NCBI RefSeq assembly: GCF_021735925.1
Contig: NZ_WMEA01000004.1
Span: forward strand, 62,001 to 126,000
Direction of reading: 5' to 3'
Length of the DNA: 64,000 nucleotides
Origin: Loktanella sp. M215
Lineage (GTDB): Bacteria; Pseudomonadota; Alphaproteobacteria; Rhodobacterales; Rhodobacteraceae
Shown here: in pieces, positions 17,353 through 25,668 of the stretch
Layout of the letters: each line of letters begins with the position of its first letter
Numbering within the stretch: position 1 is the stretch's first letter
Position numbers and translations under genes: made by a program
The notes under the pieces: model-generated
What the model was told of the DNA's origin: nothing
The model's input: only the letters and a program-made list of their open reading frames with translations
Database searches by the model: none

Positions 17353-18753
17353 TCAGATTGTCGCAGGCAAATCAGACGCCACGCCTGCCTGCAGATCTGC
17401 AAGAGCATTGTTGCGTCGGGCAAGAGTCTCAAGCCACTCTTGTGCTTCGCGATCTTTGAAGAAGTTCGCATCAGGCGCGAGCCGCGCCACCGCGTCCTCT
17501 ACCTCTTCCAGACCGACACGGAAAAACTCCTTGCGCATATTTGACATATTTATCCGGCGCTCGGCGAACTCTCGGTGAAGGGCAAACTCAAGTGCTGGCG
17601 CTTCGTCGCTGTAGATCATGGCGTGGGTATCGAAGCTGAACGGGACGCTTGCATCACCGAGTTCACGAACCCGATCATCCGGGTCTAGTCGCCGCGTCAG
17701 ACCGATCTTGACCACATCTTCCCCGAAGGAGCCCACGTTTGAGATGATATAGACATAGCCGGACTTCGTCATTTCGGCCATGGCACGTGCTCTTTCACTT
17801 TCAGTGTGCGCGGCAGCCAAAGATGCTTCAAGTTCGGCGATCCGCTCCTGCATCGCATCGGTTCCACCATCGATGCCCGCTTCCTTGCGGGCCTTATCAA
17901 GCAGATCCTGGTATTTCTGTTCATCGCGTTCAGCAGCTTCAGCTTGGGCTAGAAGCTTCTTCTCTTCGCGTTCGGCGCGTGCCGATTCAGCACGCTCATC
18001 TTTCTCAACCTTGATCTGTTCACGATACTCGTGGTTTAAGCGTAGTTCTTTGATCCTAAGCATTACATAGGCTTCGGAGAGCGTGATTTGCATTGACGCG
18101 TTCTCCTTATTGATTGCCCCAGCAGCGGCTTGAATTCGTTTCTCCATCGCAACTGCATTGTTCCACCGGATGTTCGCGATCGCAGCTTCACATTCGTTGT
18201 TGAAGGCACGCATCGTCAAACGAGATTGACGATTGATCATGGTCTGCCCCTTGGACTTGCTACCCTCTACGGTCCATTCGGTAGGACAATGTGTGGCTCG
18301 TTTGGCCGTGATCATCGCCTTTTGCTCATCTCTCACGACCTTGATCTGTTTCTTAAATTCTTCACTGTCTCCAAAATCGAAGTGAGGCTCGTAAACACCC
18401 AGTTCAGCAAACGCGAGTCGCTCATCATAAACTGCTACTTGGGCTTCAAGGCGGTCAAGGTGGCCTCGCTTTTCAGCATAAGATTTCTGCGCGATAGTGA
18501 TTTGCGTCAATAAGTCGTTAGCTTGTGATTTCAGACGGGCGACTTCATCTTCATGTGAAATGATGGATGAATATTTTTCACGTAAAGCTACGGAATTCGC
18601 CTCTTCCATCTGGAATTTGAGATTTTGCAGTTCTGTCGCTCGTGTCGCCTCAGCCTGAAATTTTCTAAATTTTCTATATGACAGGAGGAGTAAAATCAGC
18701 AGTATTGGCGATGCAACAATGCACCCCAATACAACAGCAATCATCGGCGTCAT
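17353..18753 (-). CDS. Membrane-anchored DUF4041 / GIY-YIG (T5orf172) protein
   Basis: 466 residues. One N-terminal membrane helix (~5-25), a coiled coil (~30-110), a DUF4041 region (~115-240) including ERLAFAELGVYEPHFDFGDS, a second Arg/Glu-rich coiled coil (~245-325), then a GIY-YIG-like domain: GYVYIISN, DVVKIGLTRRLDPDDRVRE and LEFALHREFAERRIN. Such DUF4041-T5orf172 proteins occur on phages and in defence islands; the GIY-YIG fold suggests DNA cleavage, the helix a location at the membrane. It lies 63 bases downstream of the PIN gene on the same strand, so it may be in the same transcript. Confidence 0.85.
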   Translation of the reverse strand: MTPMIAVVLGCIVASPILLILLLLSYRKFRKFQAEATRATELQNLKFQMEEANSVALREKYSSIISHEDEVARLKSQANDLLTQITIAQKSYAEKRGHLDRLEAQVAVYDERLAFAELGVYEPHFDFGDSEEFKKQIKVVRDEQKAMITAKRATHCPTEWTVEGSKSKGQTMINRQSRLTMRAFNNECEAAIANIRWNNAVAMEKRIQAAAGAINKENASMQITLSEAYVMLRIKELRLNHEYREQIKVEKDERAESARAEREEKKLLAQAEAAERDEQKYQDLLDKARKEAGIDGGTDAMQERIAELEASLAAAHTESERARAMAEMTKSGYVYIISNVGSFGEDVVKIGLTRRLDPDDRVRELGDASVPFSFDTHAMIYSDEAPALEFALHREFAERRINMSNMRKEFFRVGLEEVEDAVARLAPDANFFKDREAQEWLETLARRNNALADLQAGVASDLPATI

Positions 18754-18816
18754 CAGTGTTCCAATCTTTCAATTTACTCATACAGATTATAAATCGGACG
18801 AAAAGCGGTGGTCGCC

Positions 18817-19302
18817 TCAATAGCGCGCAAGTCTGAAATTGATCTCTCGCAAGGGTAGGCGGCAGCGTGGATGGTCCCGAACTGCCTCCAAGCCGCTGCG
18901 CAATGTCGCAGCGCTGCAAACGTGATGCCGTTCCATTTCGTCGAATATCCAAAGAACGCCATGCATCTTTAACTGCTGGCGTTTGGCTTCCTTCCTTAGT
19001 GCACCATCTCCAGTAATAAGGATCCATCCGCGTTCGGCCGCCAAGCAGAAAGCAAAGACATCAGGTGTCGAGAGCATGGCTCTCTGGCGTTTTAGCTGTG
19101 TTGCTAGTGCCAGCTCATGGGCCGTTAGTTCCTCAATACGCAGCCCACGCTCTATCAGGTCTGGACCCATCCAGTCCAATAGCTCCGCTTCGAATAGCAG
19201 GTCGGGCACGACGAACTCATATGGGAGATCAAAGAGCCTCTCTGTGAGAGAGGCTCTTTCAACATCAATCAAGACAGAAGTGTCTGAAACTAGGACTTGC
19301 AC
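18817..19302 (-). CDS. PIN-domain toxin-like protein
   Basis: About 161 residues from GTG 19302 with AAGGGG eight bases upstream; the frame is open further but that part overlaps the XRE-ImmA gene antiparallel to no purpose. Acidic PIN residues are visible: VSDTSVLIDVERA at the start, then the FEAELLDW and STPDVFAF regions, and ITGDGALRKEA. PIN proteins are Mg-dependent RNases and common toxins. It starts 7 bases after the XRE-ImmA stop, so the two are translationally linked, as in the described COG2856 (ImmA)-PIN toxin-antitoxin pairs. Active toxin status is inferred. Confidence 0.8.
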   Translation of the reverse strand: MQVLVSDTSVLIDVERASLTERLFDLPYEFVVPDLLFEAELLDWMGPDLIERGLRIEELTAHELALATQLKRQRAMLSTPDVFAFCLAAERGWILITGDGALRKEAKRQQLKMHGVLWIFDEMERHHVCSAATLRSGLEAVRDHPRCRLPLREINFRLARY

Positions 19303-19309
19303 CTTCCCC

Positions 19310-20371
19310 TTATGCCACGAAGTCGAGGCGACTTTCCAGTTCTCGCACATGAATCTCAAGAAGTTCGGCTGCACGCGACAATCCGATCAATCCTTCGGAC
19401 AAAGCCCGAAAGCACAGGCGCTGAAATCGATCAGGTTCCTCTTGTTCCCAAGCGATGGAATGCGGCTCCTCGAATGGCGCGTCCCGCCAGCCACGATCTT
19501 TGTAAATCTTGAAAAGGCGGCCAAAGGTCGACGGGTTGATAATCTCCAAATCTTTACAGCGATAGGTCAACGCCTGAATGCTGACCCCGAAACGATCCTT
19601 CAGGCTGATAAGTTCACCAATGCTGATGTCTTTGCGCAGCGAACCAATCTCTTGGCGAAGCACCTCCGCTGGAATGAGAAATGCGCCGGCGAACCGGTTT
19701 GCGGCACGCTCTGGATCGCAACCCTGAGCGACATTGAGCACCATATGGCCCAGCTCGTGCGCTAAACTAAAGCGTTTACGTTCGGACCACGTTCTCCGCT
19801 TTATCATAATCACACGCGCAGAATGCCGATCCTTCCGGCGCACCTTCGCTGCCAAGCCGTCGATATTTTCTACATCAAGGGAGAGAACCTTGATCCCATG
19901 CTCCTCTAAGAGCTCTGCCAACATAGGAACCGGATCGTGTCCAAGTTGCCAGGCAGCACGCAGACTGCGCGCAGCTCCCTCTGCATCTCTGGGATCGGAA
20001 ATCCAATAAGGGGCCTCGAGAGGAACATCCCAGTTCTGACTCGACAAGTTTAAAAGGCTCTCTACAGCAAGATATTTCTCAACCATATTAAGCGTCTTCG
20101 CCTCGATCATGGCTACCTCTTTGGCGGATGAGCTAGCAGATTTACGGAACTCTACCCCGTCGAGCTCTAGGTCATCGTCGCTCAGCAAGAAGTCGACGGA
20201 AACGCCAAGCGCACGGCTCAGTGCAATAAGCACACCAGACCGGGGCATATCCTCATTGCGCTCATACTTGCCGATGGCCTGTGCGGAGACCTTGTTGTTG
20301 ATCGCGTCTGAAAGCGCTCGAAGCGACAGACCTGATGCAGCCCGTGCGCCCTTAATTCGTTTGCCAATCAT
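19310..20371 (-). CDS. XRE-ImmA/IrrE regulator-metalloprotease (antitoxin-like)
   Basis: 353 residues. N-terminal Cro/XRE helix-turn-helix (res 1-62; LSLRALSDAIN, SAQAIGKYERNEDMP), linker, then an ImmA/IrrE zinc peptidase domain with HELGH at 205-209 and the downstream ERAANRFAGAFLIPAEVL helix. Such proteins bind their own operator and are cleaved or cleave a partner on damage. It is first in an operon with the PIN gene and divergent from the CBASS genes, with TTTACA/TGTAAA repeats in the shared 135-base gap, so it could also control CBASS. Confidence 0.88.
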   Translation of the reverse strand: MIGKRIKGARAASGLSLRALSDAINNKVSAQAIGKYERNEDMPRSGVLIALSRALGVSVDFLLSDDDLELDGVEFRKSASSSAKEVAMIEAKTLNMVEKYLAVESLLNLSSQNWDVPLEAPYWISDPRDAEGAARSLRAAWQLGHDPVPMLAELLEEHGIKVLSLDVENIDGLAAKVRRKDRHSARVIMIKRRTWSERKRFSLAHELGHMVLNVAQGCDPERAANRFAGAFLIPAEVLRQEIGSLRKDISIGELISLKDRFGVSIQALTYRCKDLEIINPSTFGRLFKIYKDRGWRDAPFEEPHSIAWEQEEPDRFQRLCFRALSEGLIGLSRAAELLEIHVRELESRLDFVA

Positions 20372-20390
20372 AGCGTTCTCCCGGTGATCG

Positions 20391-20500
20391 GTTTACAATT
20401 CGACCATATAGTTGATATTCTGTAAACTTCACCGCTTGAAAATGCGGCTTATTGTCACTATGTTATGTCACATCGATGCCAAAATGGCAAATTTGTAAAC
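20391..20500. promoter_or_regulatory. Candidate XRE operator: GTTTACA / TGTAAAC repeats
   Basis: GTTTACA at 20391-20397 and TGTAAAC at 20421-20427 form a seven-base perfect inverted repeat; a third TGTAAAC lies at 20494-20500, six bases before the TRIP13 start at 20507. The gap separates two divergent operons, one of which begins with an XRE repressor, so autoregulation with shared control of CBASS is a natural reading. Not tested. Confidence 0.55.
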
Positions 20501-20956
20501 CGCTAGATGCGTCAAAAACCGCCTAGCGCAATCGACAAGAGGTTGAAGCGAGCAGTCATGAGCAAAATGCAGTCCGCCGATCTGCCAAAGGGCATTCAGA
20601 GCGTCACGGCACTGCCTAACTCAGCGCTTTCAGATCTCTGGACCTCTATCATCATAGAGGATGATCTGAGGCAGAGGCTTGTTTCCCAAGCGGTTCTTAA
20701 CTTCTCGATCCGACACAAAGTCAGCCGAACAGTCCTTCCACTCCATGGTGTTATTTTGTTGGTAGGTCCGCCAGGAACGGGCAAAACGTCGCTAGCAAAA
20801 GGTCTCGCAAACAGGACGGCGGAAGCCTTCAAAGGTGGCAATTTCCAACTGATCGAAGTCGAGCCGCACGGCCTGACCAGTTCCGCGATGGGTAAAACTC
20901 AGCGCGCAGTCGCCGACCTCTTTGCTCAAACAATATCGGAGTTGGCAAGCGCAGGG

Positions 20957-22334
20957 GAGATATGGGCAAAAGTTGGTGACGCTTGATCAGGCGGCGGTTT
21001 GAAGGTGACGGATACCGTCTCGGAACTCAATCCCTTGGACGATCTCAGGTAGGCGGTTTTGGCCGTCGAGTTTGCGCCATTTCTTTTGCGCTGACATCAT
21101 CAGCTTGAAGGCCATGGCCAAACCGGTCTTTCGGCTCAGGCATCCCTTGGTGCGTTTCGTGCGATGCCGGACGGTGGCGAAGGTGCTCTCGATCGGGTTT
21201 GACGTCCGGATGTGTTTCCAGTGTTCCGCCGGGAAGTCGTAGAAGGTCAGAAGCGCGTCCCTGTCCTTGACCAGCTTGGCCACCGCCTTATCCCATTTCA
21301 CGCCATAGGTTTCGACGAAGAAATCGAAGGCGGCGTTGGCTTCGGCTTTCGTCGCGGCCTGCCAGATATCGTGCAGATGCGCCTTCGCCTTGGCTTGGAT
21401 GGAGTTCGGGAGCGCGTTCAGCACGTTCATGGTCTTGTGGACCCAGCAACGCTGCTCCCGCGTCGTCGCGAATACCTCGCGCAGGGCCGTCCAGAACCCC
21501 AGGGGCGCCGTCGCCAACAGCCAATTTGGGGTCCTGTTTCAGGCCACGGCGCTTGAGATCGAGCAGCACCTCGCGCCAGCTCTGGGTGCTTTCGCGGAAG
21601 CCATCGGTCATCGCCAGCAGCTCTTTGCGGCCGTATTCGTCCGCCCCGATGATCACCAGAACACATTGTTTTTCCTCGGCCATGCGCGGTTTGAAGTAGA
21701 CCCCGTCCGCCCAGATGTAGAGAAAACGCCGGTTGCCGAGATCGCGTTTCTGCCGAGGCCTCGTAGTCTTTCCACCAGTCGGCCTTCAGCCGCGTGACGG
21801 TCTTGGCAGACAGGCCCTTGGCATTCGGGCCAAGCAGCGCCCCCAGCGCCTCGGTGAAGTCGCCCGTGGACACGCCCTTGAGGTAAAGCCACGGCAGCAG
21901 ATCCTCGACCGACTTTGCCTTACGCAGATACCGCGGCAGGATGCTGGGCGTGAAGGTGACCTTGTCTTCGCCTACGCCCCGATCCCGCACGCGCGGCACC
22001 TTCACGGGCACTGGACCAATGCCGGTCATCACCTCGCGTTCCGGTAAGTGACCGTGGCGCACTAGGCGCGCCCGCCCATCTTCGAGTTTCTCCCCGGAAA
22101 AGGCGCTCATGAGCGCGGCCAGTTCCGCGTGGATCGCCTGTTCGATCAGCTTGCGCGCTCCATCGCGCAGGACGTCAGTGAACGGGTCAGATGTAAAACC
22201 CGATGGATCGGACAGTTGAGTGATGGTAGTCTCTGACATGTGGCATATCCCTTTCTCACCAGAGAATTGACGGCGACTCGACACCGCCTTGATATGCCGC
22301 CCCTCAGGGCATCACCAACTTTCGCGCGTACCTC
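20957..22334 (-). mobile_element. IS256-family insertion sequence
   Basis: 1,378 bp bounded by imperfect ~26-base inverted ends (left starts GAGATATGGGCAAAAG, right end reversed starts GAGGTACGCGCGAAAG, both continuing GTTGGTGA) and flanked by AGCGCAGGG at 20948-20956 and 22335-22343. A 9-bp target repeat fits IS256-family transposition. The perfect repeat means the insertion is either recent or unmodified. It lies opposite to the CBASS genes. Confidence 0.92.
20987..22239 (-). pseudogene. IS256-family transposase with two frameshifts
   Basis: Starts MSETTITQLSDPSGFTSDPF at 22239 and ends GIEFRDGIRHLQTAA at 20987. Three frames are needed: the first shift, one extra base near 21752 (EAS, then QKRDLGNRRFLYIWADGVYF), the second, one extra C in a C-run near 21509 (AVGDGA, then LGFWTALREVF). 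The mutator-type DDE region otherwise looks complete (ADGVYFKPR, the downstream AVGDGALG Asp, and TSNPIESTFATVR with the Glu). With both shifts the element cannot move by itself. Confidence 0.85.
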
Positions 22335-22849
22335 AGCGCAGGGCCGACGATCGTCCTGTTGGACGAAGTGGAAACCTTGGCTGTTGACCGATCAAAGTTG
22401 AGCCTCGATGCAAATCCGGTCGATATTCACAGAGCAACGGACGCAGTTTTGGTGCAGCTGGATTTGCTGGCAGAGACGCACAAAAATCTCCTCTTCATCG
22501 CAACGAGCAATTTCCCTCAGGCCGTGGACAGCGCGTTCATCTCGCGGTGTGACCTTGTGTTGGATGTTCCATTGCCGAACAAGGACGCCTGCAAGACAAT
22601 CCTGAAGGATTGCCTTGAGGGACTTGGTACTATCTACCCCGAAATCGGAAAGTTGGCGCAGACTAAAGGCTTCGATGCATGTGCCGACGACTTCGTTGGC
22701 CTCGATGGGAGAACGATCAGAAAAACCGTGGCCAATGCTCTTGCGACGAACACCAAGGTCGCCCTGAACCCAAGTTCAGTCTCACTTGCTCAACTGAGCT
22801 CTGCGGCGACAAGCGCGCAAACTGCCAAGGCATGGAAAGGGGGCAGGTG

Positions 22850-23320
22850 ATGGTGACAGTCACGCGTAGGACAGTAAGAAGCTCTCCATATCGGGACTCA
22901 TTGGCTACTTGGTCTGCAATCGCCGATCTTCTGACGCGCTCGAACTCCAACGCACGATCTGAGATTGACAGCGTCGCGGGCATCGCAAGCAGCATCATCA
23001 CGGACAGGGCATGCCAGCAGTCTGCGATCATTGTGAGCTGCAGCGGCCCGCAGACCAGAATCTACTGCATTTACGACGACGATGCGATTGATGGGTCGGA
23101 CGCAAACGAGGATATTTTGGGTTTCAATCCCCTAAACGGGGATTGGTCGATATCTCTCCCTTGCGACGCTGAAGACCTCGATTGGGTTCAGTCTGCTCTC
23201 AAACAGAAGAGCGAACGGATCACGGCCCGCGACAAGTCTGAAGCAAAAAAAGAGGATGTGGCAACGTCAGGGAATGCCGCTGTACTGCAAATCGACATCG
23301 AAGGGTTGCAAAAGCTATGA
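22850..23320 (+). CDS. CBASS accessory protein, probable second HORMA-like component
   Basis: 156 residues; ATG 22850 overlaps the TRIP13 stop (TGATG) and its end overlaps the HORMA start (ATGA), so it is a true part of the operon. Recognisable pieces: [40 protein letters not shown] and the acidic [20 protein letters not shown]. The C-terminus is a charged linker plus a short hydrophobic end. In type III CBASS operons with two HORMA genes, this position is held by the divergent second HORMA protein; I infer the same here but see no decisive motif. Confidence 0.75.
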   Translation: MVTVTRRTVRSSPYRDSLATWSAIADLLTRSNSNARSEIDSVAGIASSIITDRACQQSAIIVSCSGPQTRIYCIYDDDAIDGSDANEDILGFNPLNGDWSISLPCDAEDLDWVQSALKQKSERITARDKSEAKKEDVATSGNAAVLQIDIEGLQKL

Positions 23321-23820
23321 CAGCCGTCATCACATATTCGCATACACAGTCAGTCACATACGTCGCTGACAATATACTGAAGAGCCTAAAAGACATCATC
23401 CGGCTGAGTGGCATGGACCCAACGAACTTCGTAAATGACACGGAAGTAAACATGCGTGGGATAAAGACCTGGCTGGACAGCGAGGACCTTGAAAAGATTA
23501 CTCTCGAAATTTACAATCCATCAACGAACGGGCTGATTTTACGGTGGGACATCGAAGTTTCCTACAGCTGGACATCGGGCGATGGAAACTTTTGGACAGA
23601 CACTGACCAACTTCGGTGGGCCATCAGGAAAGCCGGTGTTGCGCCCGAAAATGCAAGGTACGATCTGCTGTTGCGGACGAAGCCGGGCAGGCGGGATGTC
23701 CAAGGATGGTACACAACAACGGCGCGATCCACTGAAGGAATGGTGCGACAGAGTCTCGGATCGACCATCGAGCACAATGGCCTCGGCGCTTCTGCTTCCT
23801 ACTGGAGGCAGGCGTCGTGA
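23317..23820 (+). CDS. cap7: Bacterial HORMA-domain protein (CBASS Cap7)
   Basis: 167 residues with the bacterial HORMA2 pattern: start [20 protein letters not shown], then [12 protein letters not shown], and DNVL-type core [22 protein letters not shown] strand (read here as [13 protein letters not shown]), [17 protein letters not shown], and the C-terminal [36 protein letters not shown] proteins sense phage peptides, close their safety belt and activate the CD-NTase encoded next. Overlaps its neighbours by four bases on each side. Assigned by pattern and operon position. Confidence 0.85.
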   Translation: MTAVITYSHTQSVTYVADNILKSLKDIIRLSGMDPTNFVNDTEVNMRGIKTWLDSEDLEKITLEIYNPSTNGLILRWDIEVSYSWTSGDGNFWTDTDQLRWAIRKAGVAPENARYDLLLRTKPGRRDVQGWYTTTARSTEGMVRQSLGSTIEHNGLGASASYWRQAS

Positions 23821-24716
23821 TCACTTTTCCTGATGCCTTCAAGAAGTTCAAGAGCCGCCTGGAGCTCAATGAGAAAGAGCAGACGAACGCGTCCAAACGA
23901 CAGAAGGAAGTTCGCGATCACCTAGACAAGGCATTTCAGATCGACAGGAGTTTTCTGACGGGAAGCTATGCGCGCTGGACAAAATCGAAGCCCTTGAAGG
24001 ACGTCGATATCTTCTTTGTTCTTGGGAAGAGTGAGGCGCACTATCGCGACAAGCATCCAGAACAGATTCTGTCCGCTTTTCATCGTGCGCTTGCCGACCA
24101 GTATGGCGAGAACGCCGTCAAGAAGCAAAGTCGGTCCGTCGGCGTCAATTTTGGTGTGGTCGTCGATACCGAGGACAATACCGACTACCGTGTCGTTAGC
24201 GTAGATGCCGTCCCGGCATTAGTGAATGGCGGCGACTACGAAATTCCGGACAATGTTACTGGCAAATGGATGGGGACGAACCCTGAAATTCATGCAAAGA
24301 AGGCGGTTGAAGCGCACCAAGCCTATGGAAATGAATGGAAGGGGCTGGTTCGCATGGTGAAGTACTGGAACCAAAATTCTCGCCATGGCGAAAAGCCGAT
24401 CAAACCCTCATTTCTGATCGAAGTTATGGCAATGCAGTGTCTTCATGGGGGTTGGGGCGGGTCTCATGACCGGGAGCTACAGGCCTTCTTCGCGACTTTA
24501 CGCGACCGGATCCACGAGGATTGGCCCGATCCTGCCGGCCTCGGTTCGCCCGTTAGCGACCGAATGGATGGAGCAATGATAGTTCGTGCGCAGAACGTTC
24601 TCGATCAGGCAAACCGAGACATCGCAACAGCCATAAATTTAGCCCGTTCTGGCAAAAATATTGAAGCGCTCAAAGCCTGGCGGTCGTTCTTTGGTCCGAA
24701 ATTCCCTTTGTCATAG
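23817..24716 (+). CDS. CD-NTase (cGAS/DncV-like nucleotidyltransferase, CdnC/CdnD type)
   Basis: 299 residues from GTG 23817, overlapping the HORMA stop. The catalytic site is intact: GS at 49-50 in [15 protein letters not shown], Asp62 and Asp64 in [10 protein letters not shown], third Asp130 in [10 protein letters not shown]. The C-terminal half has the OAS1_C-like helices ([20 protein letters not shown]). The enzyme should make a cyclic di- or trinucleotide when HORMA is closed. Clade C/D is inferred from the HORMA/TRIP13 context; the product cannot be read from sequence. Confidence 0.92.
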   Translation: MITFPDAFKKFKSRLELNEKEQTNASKRQKEVRDHLDKAFQIDRSFLTGSYARWTKSKPLKDVDIFFVLGKSEAHYRDKHPEQILSAFHRALADQYGENAVKKQSRSVGVNFGVVVDTEDNTDYRVVSVDAVPALVNGGDYEIPDNVTGKWMGTNPEIHAKKAVEAHQAYGNEWKGLVRMVKYWNQNSRHGEKPIKPSFLIEVMAMQCLHGGWGGSHDRELQAFFATLRDRIHEDWPDPAGLGSPVSDRMDGAMIVRAQNVLDQANRDIATAINLARSGKNIEALKAWRSFFGPKFPLS

Positions 24717-24741
24717 AACGCAATTACTGGAGTGGATTTCG

Positions 24742-25464
24742 ATGGCAGACTGGTCTTTACAGATTATTCTTTCCTCATTGCATGAGGATATACAACGACG
24801 TCTGGCTGCGGCTCGCGAAGCTCTTTCCCACCCAGTTTCAAAGGGCGACGCGAGCGAAAAAATATGGCTAGAATTACTCCAGAAATATCTTCCGGAGCGA
24901 TATCAGGTCGCCAAAGCATTTGTTGTCGACAGCAAGGGATCCTTTAGTCAGCAGATTGATGTGGTTGTTTTTGATCGTCAATATTCACCATTCATCTTCA
25001 ATTTTGAAGGTGAGCTTATTATACCGGCTGAAAGTGTCTATGCGGTTTTTGAAGCCAAGCAGACAGCGAACGCGAAGTTGGTGGACTATGCGCAGTCGAA
25101 AGTAGCTTCGGTAAGAAAGCTTCATCGCACGAGCTTGCCGATTCCACATGCGGGGGGAACTTATCCTGCCAAACCTCTGATACCCATAATCGGAGGTCTT
25201 CTTTCACTAGATAGCGACTGGAATCCCGCGCTCGGTAAGTCCTTCGAAAAGGCGCTTGCTACTGGTGAGCAGGACCAACAGCTCGATATCGGATGCGTTG
25301 CATCTTACGGCCACTTCGTCCACAAAAATGACGGCGCATATGAAATGGTGAATGAGGGCAAACCCGCGACCGCATTTTTGTTCAAGCTGATCTCAAGACT
25401 TCAGTTTAGCGGTACCGTTCCCATGATCGATATTGATGCTTACGCGAGATGGCTCACAAAATAG
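24742..25464 (+). CDS. DUF6602 protein, predicted PD-(D/E)XK nuclease effector of CBASS
   Basis: 240 residues, ATG 24742, 25 bases after the CD-NTase stop. A restriction-endonuclease-like core is visible: Glu39 in KGDASEKIW, Asp73 in QIDVVVFDRQ, Glu104-x-Lys106 in VYAVFEAKQT. Later conserved parts: SLPIPHAGGTYPAKPLIPI and LDIGCVASYG. Last gene in the operon, the usual place of the effector. By analogy with NucC it may be switched on by the cyclic nucleotide and cut DNA, but no ligand-binding domain is separately recognisable, so how it senses the signal is open. Confidence 0.8.
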   Translation: MADWSLQIILSSLHEDIQRRLAAAREALSHPVSKGDASEKIWLELLQKYLPERYQVAKAFVVDSKGSFSQQIDVVVFDRQYSPFIFNFEGELIIPAESVYAVFEAKQTANAKLVDYAQSKVASVRKLHRTSLPIPHAGGTYPAKPLIPIIGGLLSLDSDWNPALGKSFEKALATGEQDQQLDIGCVASYGHFVHKNDGAYEMVNEGKPATAFLFKLISRLQFSGTVPMIDIDAYARWLTK

Positions 25465-25668
25465 AAATTGCGTCCAAACTGGCATGGCATCTTAGATCGG
25501 CATTTCGCATACGTCAGCCACACGAATACCGAGATATCTTACCATGAGGTACATATTACATAATTTACCTTATGCGAGAAGTCAGTGATGCTGACCCATT
25601 CTGTCAACGGTGACGTTTTTGGCGCCGGATCGATATCCAAACTAGTGGGTATAGGACCCCATAAAAAA

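Larger units (their letters stand above)
20507..22850 (+). pseudogene. cap6: TRIP13/Pch2-like AAA+ ATPase (CBASS Cap6), split by IS256-family element
   Basis: Two parts: 20507-20956 (150 codons) with Walker A GPPGTGKTS at residues 87-95, and 22344-22850 (168 codons plus stop) opening with PTIVLLDEVETLAVDRSKL, the Walker B. They are separated by a 1,378-bp IS and one copy of a 9-bp duplication (AGCGCAGGG). Removing these joins SELASAG to PTIVLLDEVE in frame, giving a 318-residue protein of normal family length. Bacterial TRIP13 opens HORMA proteins and thereby switches off their CD-NTase. As it stands the gene makes no full ATPase. An internal ATG at 20558 could be the real start. Confidence 0.9.
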
